Source: Polymyxa betae
Taxonomy: Eukaryota > Endomyxa > Phytomyxea > Plasmodiophorida > Plasmodiophoridae
Reading direction: 5' to 3'
Length of the DNA stretch: 64,000 bases
Assembly: GCA_003693705.1 (NCBI GenBank)
Contig: RBZT01000499.1
Coordinates: forward strand, 124,001-188,000
The translations under genes were made by a program, and so were the position numbers. How positions within the stretch are numbered: the stretch's first letter is position 1; every line of letters begins with the position of its first letter. The notes beneath the pieces were generated by a model that did no database searches, was not told the DNA's origin, and saw nothing but the letters and a program-made list of their open reading frames with translations. Shown here in pieces: positions 11,501-22,107 of the stretch.

Positions 11501-12734
11501 TTATTTTTTACCATTCTGCTTATCAGCTGATTTGACAGCATCGTTCTTTGACGCTTCTCCCTCCTTAGGGGAGCCTTCTTCTTTTTTATCGGAGTTGGTC
11601 TCTTTCTTATCTTTATTTTTGGATTCACCCGCTTCTTTATTCCGAAGCTTGTTGTTAATCAGGTCATGTAAAGCTAAGATTGCACGGATCATCGACGACA
11701 GATAAACAACCTAGAAACAGATTTAGAAATTGGGAACTGTCGGAAGTTCTTAAACCAACCATCATCTGATCATTGCTCTTGACAGCGAATGCCTTAACAA
11801 GATCTTCAACACGTAGATTGGGGGATAGATTGAAGATGTCCTGTATATGGTACAAAATCTGGGGGTTGGCAGGAAGCTTACCATTAACAACATGCTGAAG
11901 GTACACAGCCATCTCCTTCATATGCTTCTCTAAGCACTTCAGAGAATTCTCTGCAAGGATTCAAAGTTCAACTGATGATTAATTGCCAAAACAGAAGGAT
12001 ACTTTTGTGTGCGACTTGACTAGCGAGGGTGCTGACAGTCGTATCACGAATATCTCTCAAAAGATGTTCTACTCCGACTTCTTCAGCTTCAAGGGCACCA
12101 ATTTCAGAAGGAATATGAACGAATGTTTGCCGATTTTCGCTTCGCTTCTCAGCTTTCAAAACCTTAGCTAAAGGTATCTTTGGAAAATAATTGCAAACCT
12201 GCAGATTCGATAGCACAATACGCTTTGGTGGGAATTCCAAGATCGTCTTGAGGGTTCACATCAATTATGACGAGAACCGGGTTAGGGGTGTACTTTCGGA
12301 ACAGCTCGTTTATCTCCAGGTCAGCAGGGCGAATCTTCGGGCCAGTGCTGTACCACCCAACGACCTTCTCTCGAGCTAAACTCATGTTGGTAATTTACCA
12401 AAAATAATACGCTCCATTAGCACCATTGACTTTTCTGAACATTGTGTACATGTTTTCATGATAGCAGTGATCAAGAAACCAGACATTCGGGTCTTTAGGA
12501 TCCTCTTCAAAGGGCACCGCATAAGTATTAGTGATGTCCACCTTTCCCTTCGAATGTGTACCAAGAAGGACTCCAACAACACGTTTTCCCGAATCTAGAT
12601 ATAGAGCTTGTTTAGTCGGACCAGGGATACAGGCCAGCTTACTCACCTTGCGCAACACGGTTGTAATGATCAACAGTCGAAAGCAACACAAGCGGGTGCA
12701 CAATTACAATTTCGGGCAGAGTGATTGGCGCCAT
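11501..12734 (-). CDS. RPN8: 26S proteasome lid subunit Rpn8 / PSMD7
   Basis: Rpn8 is the MPN-domain partner of the deubiquitinase Rpn11 in the proteasome lid. Exon 1 starts with [20 protein letters not shown]; a GTGAGT intron follows, then [20 protein letters not shown] and [20 protein letters not shown]. The next exon has [20 protein letters not shown] and [20 protein letters not shown]. The C-terminal helices and LHDLINNKL precede a Lys/Glu-rich tail typical of the family. The His-x-His of catalytic JAMM enzymes is absent, as expected for Rpn8. Start is the ATG at 12734. At least five exons are needed. Confidence 0.95.
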
Positions 12735-12893
12735 AATCGTGATAAGCACGAGTCTAATCGTTTTATAAAAGACGGCGAATTCGTTAGGAAAAGAGGCAAC
12801 GACAGGATAAAGGGCTGCGCATCAGACATAAACTCTTCAGATTGAAAAATGTAACATTACAAGCAATCTGTTTATGAAAAGTTTCCTTGGTTT

Positions 12894-14328
12894 TTACATC
12901 ATATCGTTTTGTGCTCGATAAAAGGCATCAATTAGCGGCCCCACTGAGTACTCGTCGACGTCACTTGAAGAAATGTCAGGAAATGTAAAAGGCGAAAACT
13001 GGTCCTTACAGGTTTGGTACGCCCAACACCCCAGTGCGGATTAGCGTGTCCTCATCAACATCGACGCTGTGAATCGACAGCAAACCCAGCTTCAGAAGCA
13101 ATAAGTGCACATCATATTCTGTCTGGTTGCGGAAATGGGGAAGGTTTGGCTGTTGTCCGGTTCTGGGCATTAAAGGAATTTTACCTTGAAATGGATTAGC
13201 TATGGCCCTGTTGCTGATGAAACTAAGAAGCCATAACATCGGCTCCATCGCAATCGACCAGTATGGTCCGAATTGAAACCTTCTCATCAACTCGTTGACA
13301 GCGAATGGATTATGTATTGTTGGGACGTCATTGGAACCCCAGTTATACCCACCATACCATTCTTCTATCAGCTTGTCAACACCCTCTCTGCTCTCCTGAA
13401 GTCTTTCTTGTAACAGATTGAATCTCTTCCCGAACGAAGCGTGGATGTCTTCATTTGTATATCCAACAAGCGCCAATGCAGCTTCATCAAATGTTAAGTC
13501 ACTGATGTATCCAGGAATTTTCACATTGCCAATTCCCATATACATCTGAAATCTTATCTGGTCATCTTGAGCTTCAATCTCCTCAAAGAAATCATTAAGA
13601 ACTTTGGAGTTTGTTTGGATTCCTGAATCTTTCACTTCAGACTGGTCCATAAATAGTGTTTCAGAAACTGGAGCATCGACTTCGTCAACAAGGATCACGA
13701 CTTTTCCACTAGATGATAGCTTGGCCGCACTGCTAATCAAATCTCGCGTGGCTATTTTAACGGAATCCTTCGATACACAATCAGAAATTCCTAGCTGGGC
13801 AGCCATCGTCACCAATGTATTTCTCAGATTCGACTCAAAGTCGCGTCGTCGCGCTATGGCGCTCATATTAAAATGAAGCACAGCATGGCGCTCGTTGTTC
13901 CAGTCCCATTTGTCTGCTATAGCCAACCGGCGTCCGACAGTCCCATCAAACAGTTCTTTTTCACCACTGAATAGAGAAGCTAACGTTGTCATCGTCATTG
14001 TTTTGCCAAACCTTGGAGGACGACATAGGAGAAACTTTCGCTCCATTGCTAATATACGTTGTAGCTCAGCAGTCTTGTCCACCAGGTTGAATCCTTGTTT
14101 TTGCATCAAAGAGAACGTCGATATTTGTGATGAAACAGAAGATTCTGTCAACGGCCCTAACGGTAATTGTTGAAGAAACCCTCGGTGCTGATTCCTTGGT
14201 TGGAATTTTCCAAGAAAACGTCGAGTTGACATCGTAGTAAGCGTGCAAGTCGTGAAGCCGTATGAAGCACTATTGAAGTATGGCCGATCAAATTCATCGA
14301 AAGACTCCTGTATTTGTATCGACCCCAT
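12894..14328 (-). CDS. AAA-ATPase-like domain protein (PF09820 type)
   Basis: This gene belongs to a P-loop family known from bacteria and scattered protists and chytrids, usually N-terminal to a PD-(D/E)XK nuclease-like domain. Visible features: FNLVDKTAELQRIL, a Walker A region RPPRFGKTMTMTTLASLFSG, Walker B VVILVDEVDAPV, MYMGIGNVKIPG, LVGYTNEDI, EEWYGGYNWG and IHNPFAVNEL. A 46-nt intron near 12971-13016 leads to a last exon ending VPNLDVDEYSVGPLIDAFYR and a stop at 12894. The protein therefore ends where the nuclease-like domain would begin. The start at 14328 leaves a basic, Arg-rich N-terminus of about 70 residues that could be a targeting sequence. Function is unknown. Confidence 0.85.
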
Positions 14329-14534
14329 GGTCGCTATTATAAGCCGTAACAGTTAACAGAATATCAAATCGCCTTCGGTATTTCCAGAACTGGTTTGGTT
14401 CTCCATCATTTGTCAAAATGGTGGACATTCCGAAATTGATACAAGGAACGTACACGTCCTTCTTATAGTTGAGTGTGATCATGCGATCGTACTATCCCGC
14501 TCAAGTTGCATCAAATTCTGTAAGCTGGCTCTAA

Positions 14535-16789
14535 ATGGAACCAGCGTCAGATTCGAACAAAAACATTGCAGGCATTCAAGCCACAATTGTTCCACCAGAA
14601 CCGTTACCGCCGCCAACTTCATACCCGCCTCTGAAATCGTCTCCTGCCTTTCTTCTAGCATCGAAGAGATGGAAACGGATAGGCAGCAGGAAGATGACAG
14701 GCCTTCAACGAGGCTGCATAACCCGGATACTTCTGGGAATTTGTTCTTGCCAGTGGTCTGCTCAACTAAGTTACGAGAAGAGAAGATCGCTGAGCGATGC
14801 AGATGCAGTTCTGCGCCAATATACCCTGCAAATGACACTTCTTTCATTTATTAGTACAGGGCTGGTAGTTGTGCACAAGTCAGTGCCATTATGAATCTTG
14901 CAAATCCCTGAACAGCTGACATCAGTTATCAGTGATATCTGCTTCGACCATGAGACCTTGGTCTTCTATGACACCACCGACAATTGTAAATGGGGGTTGA
15001 TGGGGTGTATACAAGCTAACCCCATGGTATATAGGTCCCCTTGGAGCGAAACTGCTCTGGCTAAATCTATTCGTCAGTCTTCTATTTGGTGCGGCGCCTC
15101 TCATGTGTCATCTAATGATTTTTCTGTTATCTCATTTAACATAGTTCATCGCCTGAAGATGTATTATCATTGCCGAAGTTACATTCAGGTATGGAGAGGC
15201 AGTTGTGAAGGCAATTGGTGAGATGAATCTGCAGATGAAAGAATGGCATCTGGCGACTCGATGGAACGCCTTCACTGAATCAGGGTTGATTTACTTCTTC
15301 TTGTTCGAGTTAATCATTGCAGTGTGGTGAGCCCTGGTTCAGCGATCATTTCATGTCGCTTCTGATGCGAGACGTAGGCAGCCGGTTCCAGGTTTCCAAT
15401 ATATATTCGGGTTAGGTCACATGGTCAGGCTCGAGTTGCAGCCGAATATGAGAATTAACGATGGCCTCATAGGTCGTTATCACTTTAATGGTGCTTCGGC
15501 TCTATCTTATCGTGAGACTGCTTCGAGATTTCTCTCCCGCCCATATTCATCGACGAAGAATCAAAACTGAGTTAGTCTAGATGATTTGATTGATTTATAT
15601 GCTGAATGAGCTGCGTTCAAGATTTGAAACCGAGAATAAAGGATTTCGTGCCGACATCCGAGTCGATACTGTATTGAAGACCCATTTCTATTCCCACACG
15701 CAGCTAACGATTTTTGGGGTTTTCTTTGTGATGGTGATAAGTATGGCTTATGTCATTTACATTCTAGAAAGGTCGTCTATAATCGGCCTCAAAAATCCTA
15801 TCGTTTCCCAAAAATATGGTTTCAGGCAATTCTGGGTGTCACCTATTACTGGCCTGCCGATTCTGGGATCGCAATGGATAATATTGCCTGTATCCGAGAA
15901 AGCGATGTATTCGAAGACGGTCTTAGTTGACTACACGAACTGCATGTGGTTTGTCACTGTAACAGGTTAGATCATTGTCCCAAATAGAGTAATCACTCAT
16001 CATGCAATTTGTTAGCGACAACTGTCGGTTATGGAGACATAACGGTAGGCATAATCTAAGCATAATGACGATAAGATTTGTTCTGATGCAATGTGTAGCC
16101 TCAGAGTGGCCCGGCTCGGATAGCGGCAATGACTGCAGCAATTAGTGGAATCATCACGACTTCGCTATTGGTATCGGTGCTAACGAACCGTTTAGCACCG
16201 ACATCGTTTCAGCAATACGTCATCGATTATCTGAATCGTTCAGCGATTAGACGAAGGAAACGAGAAGTTGCTGCCGTGATAATTCAAACATGGTGGAAAA
16301 TGATGACGGCCAACGAAGTAAAAAGGCCCCGGCAGACGTCCATCGAAAGAAGAAAATCGGTCGTTTTAGTAAATGGTTCGTGCATTTTTAGAATGTTCAT
16401 TGTAACTACTGACAGATTTTGCAGTTATTTTAAGCAATCTGACGAGATATCATTCGGCACTGATAGAATTCGAATCGCTTAAGTCTCGAGAAGCGCAAAT
16501 GAAGACCAGTGGTGCTCAGGATGTAACAGAATTTCAAGGTCTGACCAGGGCAATTTTATCGGAACAGCTGGAGATGAAAAGGACAATTCGGGAGATGCAA
16601 GAAGTGATTCACCGCATGTCACGGGCTTTGGAGACATCGGGTGCAATTCGCGGTGCAGACGAAGTCCAAGCAATCTCCATCCCGGCCAATAAAGATGACA
16701 ATACGCTCAGGAATCGCAAGCCCAGCAGCAGTTCTAGCATCTATAGCGACGAACAGCAAGAATCGTATTTATTCTCCAAAAAATTGTGA
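14535..16789 (+). CDS. SK-type (KCNN-like) calcium-activated potassium channel
   Basis: A six-transmembrane potassium channel resembling animal small-conductance Ca2+-activated channels. Seen in order: YEKRRSLSDADAVL before S1; MKEWHLATRWNAF leading to the S3 segment IYFFLFELIIAV; S4 as TLMVLRLYLIVRLLRD; S5 IFGVFFVMVISMAYVIYI; and the selectivity filter TTVGYGDIT across a splice at about 16011. S6 is SGIITTSLLVSVLTNRL. The C-terminus has an IQ-like calmodulin-binding stretch AAVIIQTWWKMM, then a coiled coil ending at 16789. Many short introns are required and not every boundary is settled, mainly between S3 and S5. The start ATG at 14535 lies 206 bp from the divergent AAA-like gene. Confidence 0.85.
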
Positions 16790-17295
16790 ATAACATTTAG
16801 ATCGTCGATTTCCTGAAGTATTCAGCGCCAAATTCGCACATTTATTTAAAAATTGTTGAATAGTCGATTCGAAAGTTTAGAGGTTCTCCGGCGTCTGTGT
16901 TTGAACCGGCAGTTTGAGGACCGAAATGGGTGAACAGGTTGAAGTCATGATGACGCCTGTATCATACAAGCCACAGCACAGGCACGGCCAATAGTGCAAA
17001 ACTCCGTAGGTTGTATCCAATGAGCCACGCAGCAGTAGAATGTTCTAAGTTTAGTTTGAGTAAGTGAAGTTTCGGCGACATCACAGTGTGGAGGAAGGCC
17101 AAGACACCCCCCTTGAAAGATTCGTATTCCAACCAAGCCGTTCTACTGTTAAGTATACCATACATACATGGCACAAGCAGAACAAGCCTAGCAGTCAGAC
17201 ACTGGACGAAGCCGTAACGCCGCAACAATCAGCTTCGAGATTCCAACGCTGCTAGAGGCTACCAAGATTAGCTAGGTCATTGATTAGAACCACAG
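16790..17295. other. Intergenic, no supported gene
   Basis: About 500 bp between the channel stop and the next short gene. Open frames on both strands lack motifs, and the longest minus-strand frame (16962-17228) lacks an ATG at its start. It should hold the promoter of the gene at 17296. Confidence 0.5.
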
Positions 17296-17469
17296 ATGTC
17301 GGTCGCTGCTGTTGAACATTCTCTTACCAAGCCTGGTCATGAAGGGCGACATGTTCATTTCGATCTGAGCAAGAACAGAATTATCATTGTTCACCCGAAT
17401 CGGGAAGAGAGAAAGGAACTTCGCAGAGCTGCAAGAGAAGAGAGGAAATCTAAGAAAAAACGCCATTAG
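17296..17469 (+). CDS. 57-aa basic protein with RVxF-like motif, paralogue 1
   Basis: An intronless frame from ATG at 17296 to TAG at 17469. The protein begins MSVAAVEHSL, carries RHVHFDLSKNRIIIVHPNR in the middle, and ends in a highly basic KELRRAAREERKSKKKRH tail. It is recognised as real because a second gene of identical length at 56653-56826 matches it at about 37 of 57 residues, with the central block best conserved. HVHF followed six residues later by a hydrophobic run resembles the RVxF-(x)n-hydrophobic docking motif of protein phosphatase 1 partners. That role is inference. The tail suggests nuclear or nucleolar localisation or RNA binding. It falls below usual ORF-length cut-offs. 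Confidence 0.7.
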   Translation: MSVAAVEHSLTKPGHEGRHVHFDLSKNRIIIVHPNREERKELRRAAREERKSKKKRH

Positions 17470-17842
17470 CGTTTCTATTATGATGTCTATATATAGTATT
17501 TATTTGTTGCAAATCGTTTCCTGCGATGAGTTCTTCAGCAGAAACGCGACTCTACAGCTCTGGAATTTTATGTTTTTTTTTGTTTTCTTCGGTTCTCAAT
17601 ATCTTTTCCTTGTTTTCTGCATATATGCAATTACATATCTATTACTGAAAAGACATACCAAATGCCAATCAGAAGGCCTGCCATGGGCGCGGCCTGAAGC
17701 CGAAAAGCCTCTGGTTGAGCTTCGCGCTTAAATCCTGAGATAGAGTCTGGGGCGCTGCCGCTGCCAGTGGCAGCTGAGGCTGCCCAGCCAGCTCTTCGTT
17801 GCAATTTCACACTTAACTTGTGCTACTGGCCCATTGGTGACA
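17470..17842. other. Intergenic
   Basis: About 370 bp holding the 3' end of the 57-aa gene and presumably the promoter of the next gene. Composition shifts from T-rich (near 17560-17650) to GC-rich (17680-17800). No motif is recognised. Confidence 0.5.
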
Positions 17843-18202
17843 ATGTCAGTTCAGATGCAGTTGGAGTCGTCTCGAAATCTCACAACCGATGACTTCATCA
17901 CGACAGACCTGAAGAAGACGCCCGCGCTAGCCAGCTGTGAGAACGAGATTGCAGACTTGCAAAAGGTGAAAAAACGAAAGCGAGGACGACGCCGGCCGCT
18001 GGCTGATATCCAGAATAAGCCTGAGGGGCATCAATTAGAGGGGCATCAGCCAGATGGTCAGAGGCAGACAAAGCGAGCTCGCGTCGAAAATGTGAAGCTC
18101 ATCGATTCCATCGTACATTTGAAAGATGGTACATGCACTGCTGCAGAGAATGTACAAAGGCATCAGTTTAATTTGACAATAACTTGGTCTGCAAAGGACT
18201 GA
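17843..18202 (+). CDS. Hypothetical small basic protein with a D-box-like degron
   Basis: An ATG at 17843 opens a 119-residue frame with no recognised domain. It contains a basic, NLS-like cluster KKRKRGRRRP running into PLADIQN. RRPLADIQN fits the anaphase-promoting-complex destruction box RxxLxxIxN exactly. A second basic patch, QTKRARVENVK, follows, separated by a short EGHQ/DGHQ-type repeat. The C-terminal 35 residues are not basic. Possible roles include a cell-cycle-regulated nuclear protein, but this rests on short motifs only. It is convergent with the transporter gene that ends at 18313. It could be part of a longer spliced gene or, less likely, a chance open frame. Confidence 0.5.
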   Translation: MSVQMQLESSRNLTTDDFITTDLKKTPALASCENEIADLQKVKKRKRGRRRPLADIQNKPEGHQLEGHQPDGQRQTKRARVENVKLIDSIVHLKDGTCTAAENVQRHQFNLTITWSAKD

Positions 18203-18312
18203 AGAATATATTTGAATGCTACAGAAGGGAGGGTCGGCGGCAGAATCTTAATGACAAGCTAACCCTGAATAGTTTCCTGTGCAAATTGATATTTATATAA
18301 TGATTGGATATT

Positions 18313-19631
18313 TCAGCATTTGGTTGTGGAAGACGAGAATGGTTTCCTGATAGTTCTGGATGGAAACCAGATCTTGGTGAGAGAATATGCAAACACGCTA
18401 ACAATAGCAATAACACTTCCAATATAACCCCATACGTTGACCGGATTTCGAAACACGATCAGAGCAGCACCAATAACGAAGACACGCTTGAATGTACTTC
18501 CGATAGCTATCGATCAGATAAGCGTTGGAAAAAAAGACCACGATATCCCAAACCATGAGTAACAGGAGAGACGGCGTCTAAAGCCAAGAAAGCCACTTCA
18601 TTATACAGATAGTATGATAGACCGCTGGCGATCAGATTACCCCAGACATAAACATGTCCTTGCTTCAGTAATCCATTATTGAAATTGTCCAGAAATACTG
18701 CCCCTTCGGAAGCGGCAAATAGAACCGCACAGAAGATAGAAGATAGAATGGTTAATACATAATCTAAGAGAAATCAACAAAAAGGCCCAAATCACAGCTA
18801 GGCTTACATAGATTCTGTGCTTGCAGCTTCCTTTCGCTTGGGATACTTTTCAGAGCTTCTTTGGAAAATGTACCACGAAGCGATGCGCTAAGAGATGATA
18901 GAAGGGCCAGATTTAAGGCCAGAGCGTTAAAGTCCATCTGAAGCATAACGTCAATAAACATCCAGTTGACAATTTGATTCATGATACCTCAGCAACCGAT
19001 GCGACCGCTACACCGATGCAGACCATAGCTAAGGTTAGATAGACCTGCCAGGCGTAGACCTGTCCAAGAACAAACACAGACAGGACGGCAGTAAATACAG
19101 GCTCGGATGCCCTAACAGATCGGTAAATGCAAGCGGGTCGGCCAGGGCAACCTTCACTTACTTGATGATATGGGTGAAGGAGACGGCTCCTAAACCCATG
19201 CTTCCGACACCTCCCAAATGGGTCCCAGAATGGCATAGCGACATGAAACTCAGCGATCTGAAAAGGCGCCATTCGAATATGGATGGAGGTTGCCGAATTC
19301 CTGACAACCAGATGATAACGATTACAGGAACACCAGCAAACATTTGGAATGTGGCTAAGAACATTGGTAGATCTAATGCCTGATGGGCTTTCTTATTGCA
19401 GACATTATAAACAACCTGAAATGAAGATATTACAATCACGAGTCGGGTAATAGAGATCGCACATACGCTTAAGGTAAACCATATCAAAAAGTATGACAGA
19501 ATTTTGGCGTTCTGTAGAGTTAGGGCGGCATCTATTCGGGATGATAGGCTGCGGCGTGGTCGGGCGGCGGCATTGCCAGGACGGTCATTCGGTTTAATAG
19601 GCCCGATTGGAATAGCAGCGTGACCGGACAT
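18313..19631 (-). CDS. Triose-phosphate translocator-type (TPT/DMT) membrane transporter
   Basis: A drug/metabolite-superfamily transporter closest in motif to plastid phosphate translocators, which exchange triose-phosphate, PEP or sugar-phosphates for phosphate. Motifs: YNVCNKKAHQALDLP, AVSFTHIIKASEPVFTAVLS, VAVASVAEVSFN, YYLYNEVAFLALDAVSPVTH, and after a 47-nt intron AIGSTFKRVFVIGAALIVF and VFAYSLTKI. The Lys and Arg in FKRVFVI match the anion-binding residues of TPT. About ten hydrophobic segments are expected. The N-terminus (from ATG 19631) is about 45 residues of Ala/Arg/Ser/Pro-rich sequence without an obvious signal peptide. Cellular membrane and substrate are unknown; Golgi or ER sugar-phosphate transport is an alternative. 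Confidence 0.9.
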
Positions 19632-20222
19632 GATGACAGATTACGATATGGAAAGGGGATGCAAACAACGCGAACGACGCAGACAAAATTGAATGAGAGG
19701 ACTTGACCCACAGATTAATTCGTCATCGCCGACGCCGGTATGGGATCATATCCATGCCGGTCACCCCAATATGTCGCCTTGTTCCCGTGTCTAGCGCCAG
19801 CGAACCATTCAACTGCGCAGTTTATTCGAAGGAGCCGCGTTATACCGGTCCATCCGGGACTGGGACAGTAGGTACAGTACTGCACTCGTCTGCCATGCCA
19901 GACCTTACGCCATCGCAAACGATGTTTCAAAATTCTGGTGAATGCATGAAGCTGGGAATCGTTAGCTAAACACAGCCCTATTCTGGCTGGATGCAAGTTC
20001 TGGTTCTTTAAGACCTACATCCAGCTCTAAAGGGCAAAGTACATACATTTGAAAAAAGAAGGGCTTAACGCCATGCTTATGCAATGTACATAAATCCCCA
20101 ACACACATTTGATGAATCTCATTCATCGAAATTAATGAGAGCTTAACCTCAAAGATGCCGATCATTATTGTATTGAACAAGGAAGGTATTGACAAACAAA
20201 TTCTCATTGAGATGTATGATAA
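19632..20222. other. Intergenic, no supported gene
   Basis: Nearly 600 bp between the transporter start and the stop of the secreted-protein gene. Open frames of 80-95 codons on both strands overlap one another, have no motif and mostly no ATG at their limit. I regard them as chance. The transporter promoter should be here. Confidence 0.5.
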
Positions 20223-20705
20223 TCAGTTGCGAATGGAAACTGGGGTTGACCGCTGCCATACAGTAGTAGCCTATATAGACTAAATAATGCAATATAAATT
20301 CATGAGCCAATTCATTACCTGCAAATCAGAAGTACACCAGATCAAATTGAAATTAGAAGGAGCACTTTCGTCTACGTTAAGAACGCCGACAAAATCCCAG
20401 ATTCGTGTTGGCTTTCCGCTTTCGACCTCTAACAACTGTTTTAGTCCACAGATTTCGTAAGAGTCTCAGGGTTGCCAACCATTACGAGACTGCTGGACGG
20501 TCAGAGAAACAGAGACTCCTGGAACCTGATCTGAATCGCAGAGCTCAAGATTTACATGACGTCCTGCGATCGAGAAGAAGATCGAATTGTTCTTGGATAG
20601 CGGATCCACAACAGCTGGAACCTGAACATCTTTGAATGGGTCTGATGCTCCTAGAGCGCTGCTCAAGAGCCAGGTCGTGATGACGGATACGAACAAATAT
20701 CTCAT
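20223..20705 (-). CDS. Small secreted protein, unknown
   Basis: ATG at 20705 begins a clear signal peptide, MRYLFVSVITTWLLSSALGA, probably cleaved after Ala-Leu-Gly-Ala. My model has three exons: 20480-20705, 20319-20428 and 20223-20270, giving about 127 residues. The mature part contains FFSIAGRHVNLELCDSDQ, VSLTVQQSR, RIWDFVGVLNVDES and NLIWCTSD. The alternation of hydrophobic and polar residues suggests a beta-rich fold. I recognise no family. The last exon is the weakest part; another frame through 20200-20270 (YYCMAAVNPSFH) is also open and could be the true continuation. Extracellular or lumenal location is inferred from the signal peptide. Confidence 0.45.
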
Positions 20706-20828
20706 GATAATATCTGGTGAAATTTGCAGCACGTGCCAGTTAACTTGATCAGATTTTTCACTGACAAAGTTTAGCCCTGAATAACCACCTCGCTGTTTGC
20801 GCAAACATGGTCATCTTCAGGCGACCCC

Positions 20829-21588
20829 ATGAGATTGCTGGCGCCTTGGAAAAATTATGCCTGGCGGTTTCTGCCACCAGCGACAACCATCGGCCGACGA
20901 TGGATGGCTAGATCGACGAGATACCAGATGATCGGCACTACCAAGCAGGTACCGAATGCCTCCCAGACTACTGCTCGCAAAGACCCAGTCGATGCCGCTT
21001 TTCGTCGTCTGCAAACAGCAGGGATTTTGCCGTTCGTGGACGAGGCGATATCTCATTGGAAGGAGCAAAAGGTATCATTATGATATAGTGGAGGCCAAGC
21101 AGTGACCCTTTTGTCTGTTTAAGAGATATGATGGGCAGAAAGCCGCTGTCCCTTCTGAAATATTCGAATCTTGGAGAGGACAGGTTGCATTGGGATTTGC
21201 CGATTTCCTGGAGAGGTGCGATGATCTGAAGGGGTTCGACAATGATTCGATGACGGTCGTCTTGGAACAATTAATGGTGGAGAAGCTCCTGTGTTTGACC
21301 AACGATATCGTATCGTTTCTTTGTCCCTCGGTGCCGGAAGTTGGTTTTCAGCATGTCATTGATGGCCACGAATTACAGTTAGTTGAGCGAAGATTATCGA
21401 TGCACCAATCAGGAAGTCTGCTTTTAACAATGCTCTGGAAATCTATCCATGAACCTGATTCATATGCTGAAACGGAGACTAGACTATCGAGGGATGATGT
21501 TGTATGGCCTGGGACCCTGCAAGAGCTTAGACAATGCCTGGTTAACAACAAATTAATTTCTGAATACAGAGCGCCAGCCTCGAAGTAA
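20829..21588 (+). CDS. Orphan protein with mitochondrial-like presequence, paralogue 1
   Basis: The start MRLLAPWKNYAWRFLPPATT and the following Arg/Thr/Ser-rich, acid-poor stretch look like a mitochondrial presequence. The first exon ends at KEQK; a 52-nt intron with stops follows, then the rest ends at 21588. Conserved blocks shared with the gene at 34862-35665 are LxxxGIxPxxxxAIxxW, a CP-(S/G)-(V/A)-P-x-(V/I)-G-(F/V)-QH segment, a Leu-Trp-Lys motif, and VWPGTLQEL (VMWAGTLDEL in the partner). The fold appears helical with a central beta part. I recognise no known family; divergent mitochondrial ribosomal or assembly factors are possible. A second splice around 21190-21222 cannot be excluded. 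Confidence 0.7.
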
Positions 21589-21764
21589 TTTTCCATTTCT
21601 CTTCGTTAACGACTAAATCAGAAAACTGAGAAGCGCACCAAGGAATCCATAAAGCGCTTGTCTTGGAAACAAATATACAACCTTTAAACAGTATGTTTAT
21701 AACGAAATTCAGGACTAGGCAGGCAGTGAGTATGTGCCGCGCCTTCCAGAAACGATTAAATATA

Positions 21765-22107
21765 TCAATATGGGGCATCGGAATCGGATTCCGGGTCGGA
21801 ACAATTGTTGTCGATTACAGCCTTGAACACGCCAATGATGATTCTTTGAATTTGAAATGTTTGCCTTTCAACATGAGTTGATGCTTCTTCAATCCTCGAA
21901 AGCTGATCGTTGAGGCTTGGATCCTGCAGCAGCACGTCGCAGCGCTTCAGCAGGGTATGACAGCACATTCCTGTGATGATTACGTAAAGATTTTGGACAA
22001 AGTTACACATTATGCATACTCAAATCGTGCAAGGTCTGCCCCTTTCTCGATGGCAATTCAGTAATGCACTGAAACGGCCTCGTCAATGCTGTGTCTTGTA
22101 GATCCAT
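21765..22107 (-). CDS. Possible small helical protein
   Basis: Two exons joined by a GTATGC...CACAG intron (about 47 nt) give 97 residues: MDLQDTALTRPFQC at the start, then HTLLKRCDVLLQDPSLNDQL, HVERQTFQIQRIIIGVFKAVI and an acidic C-terminus ending SDPESDSDAPY. Heptad-like hydrophobic spacing suggests a coiled-coil subunit of the size found in BLOC/BORC-type complexes, but no specific family is recognised. The stop lies 176 bp from the stop of the convergent upstream gene. Coding status rests on the clean splice and amphipathic pattern only. Confidence 0.4.

Noticed and set aside
15320-15350. A 16-nt intron in the potassium channel
   Set aside because: It would keep a frame open, but the S3-S4 linker is poorly conserved and longer introns are also possible, so I do not claim it.
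19715-20207. Overlapping open frames upstream of the transporter
   Set aside because: Both strands are open, starts are mostly not ATG, and no motif or splice pattern supports them.
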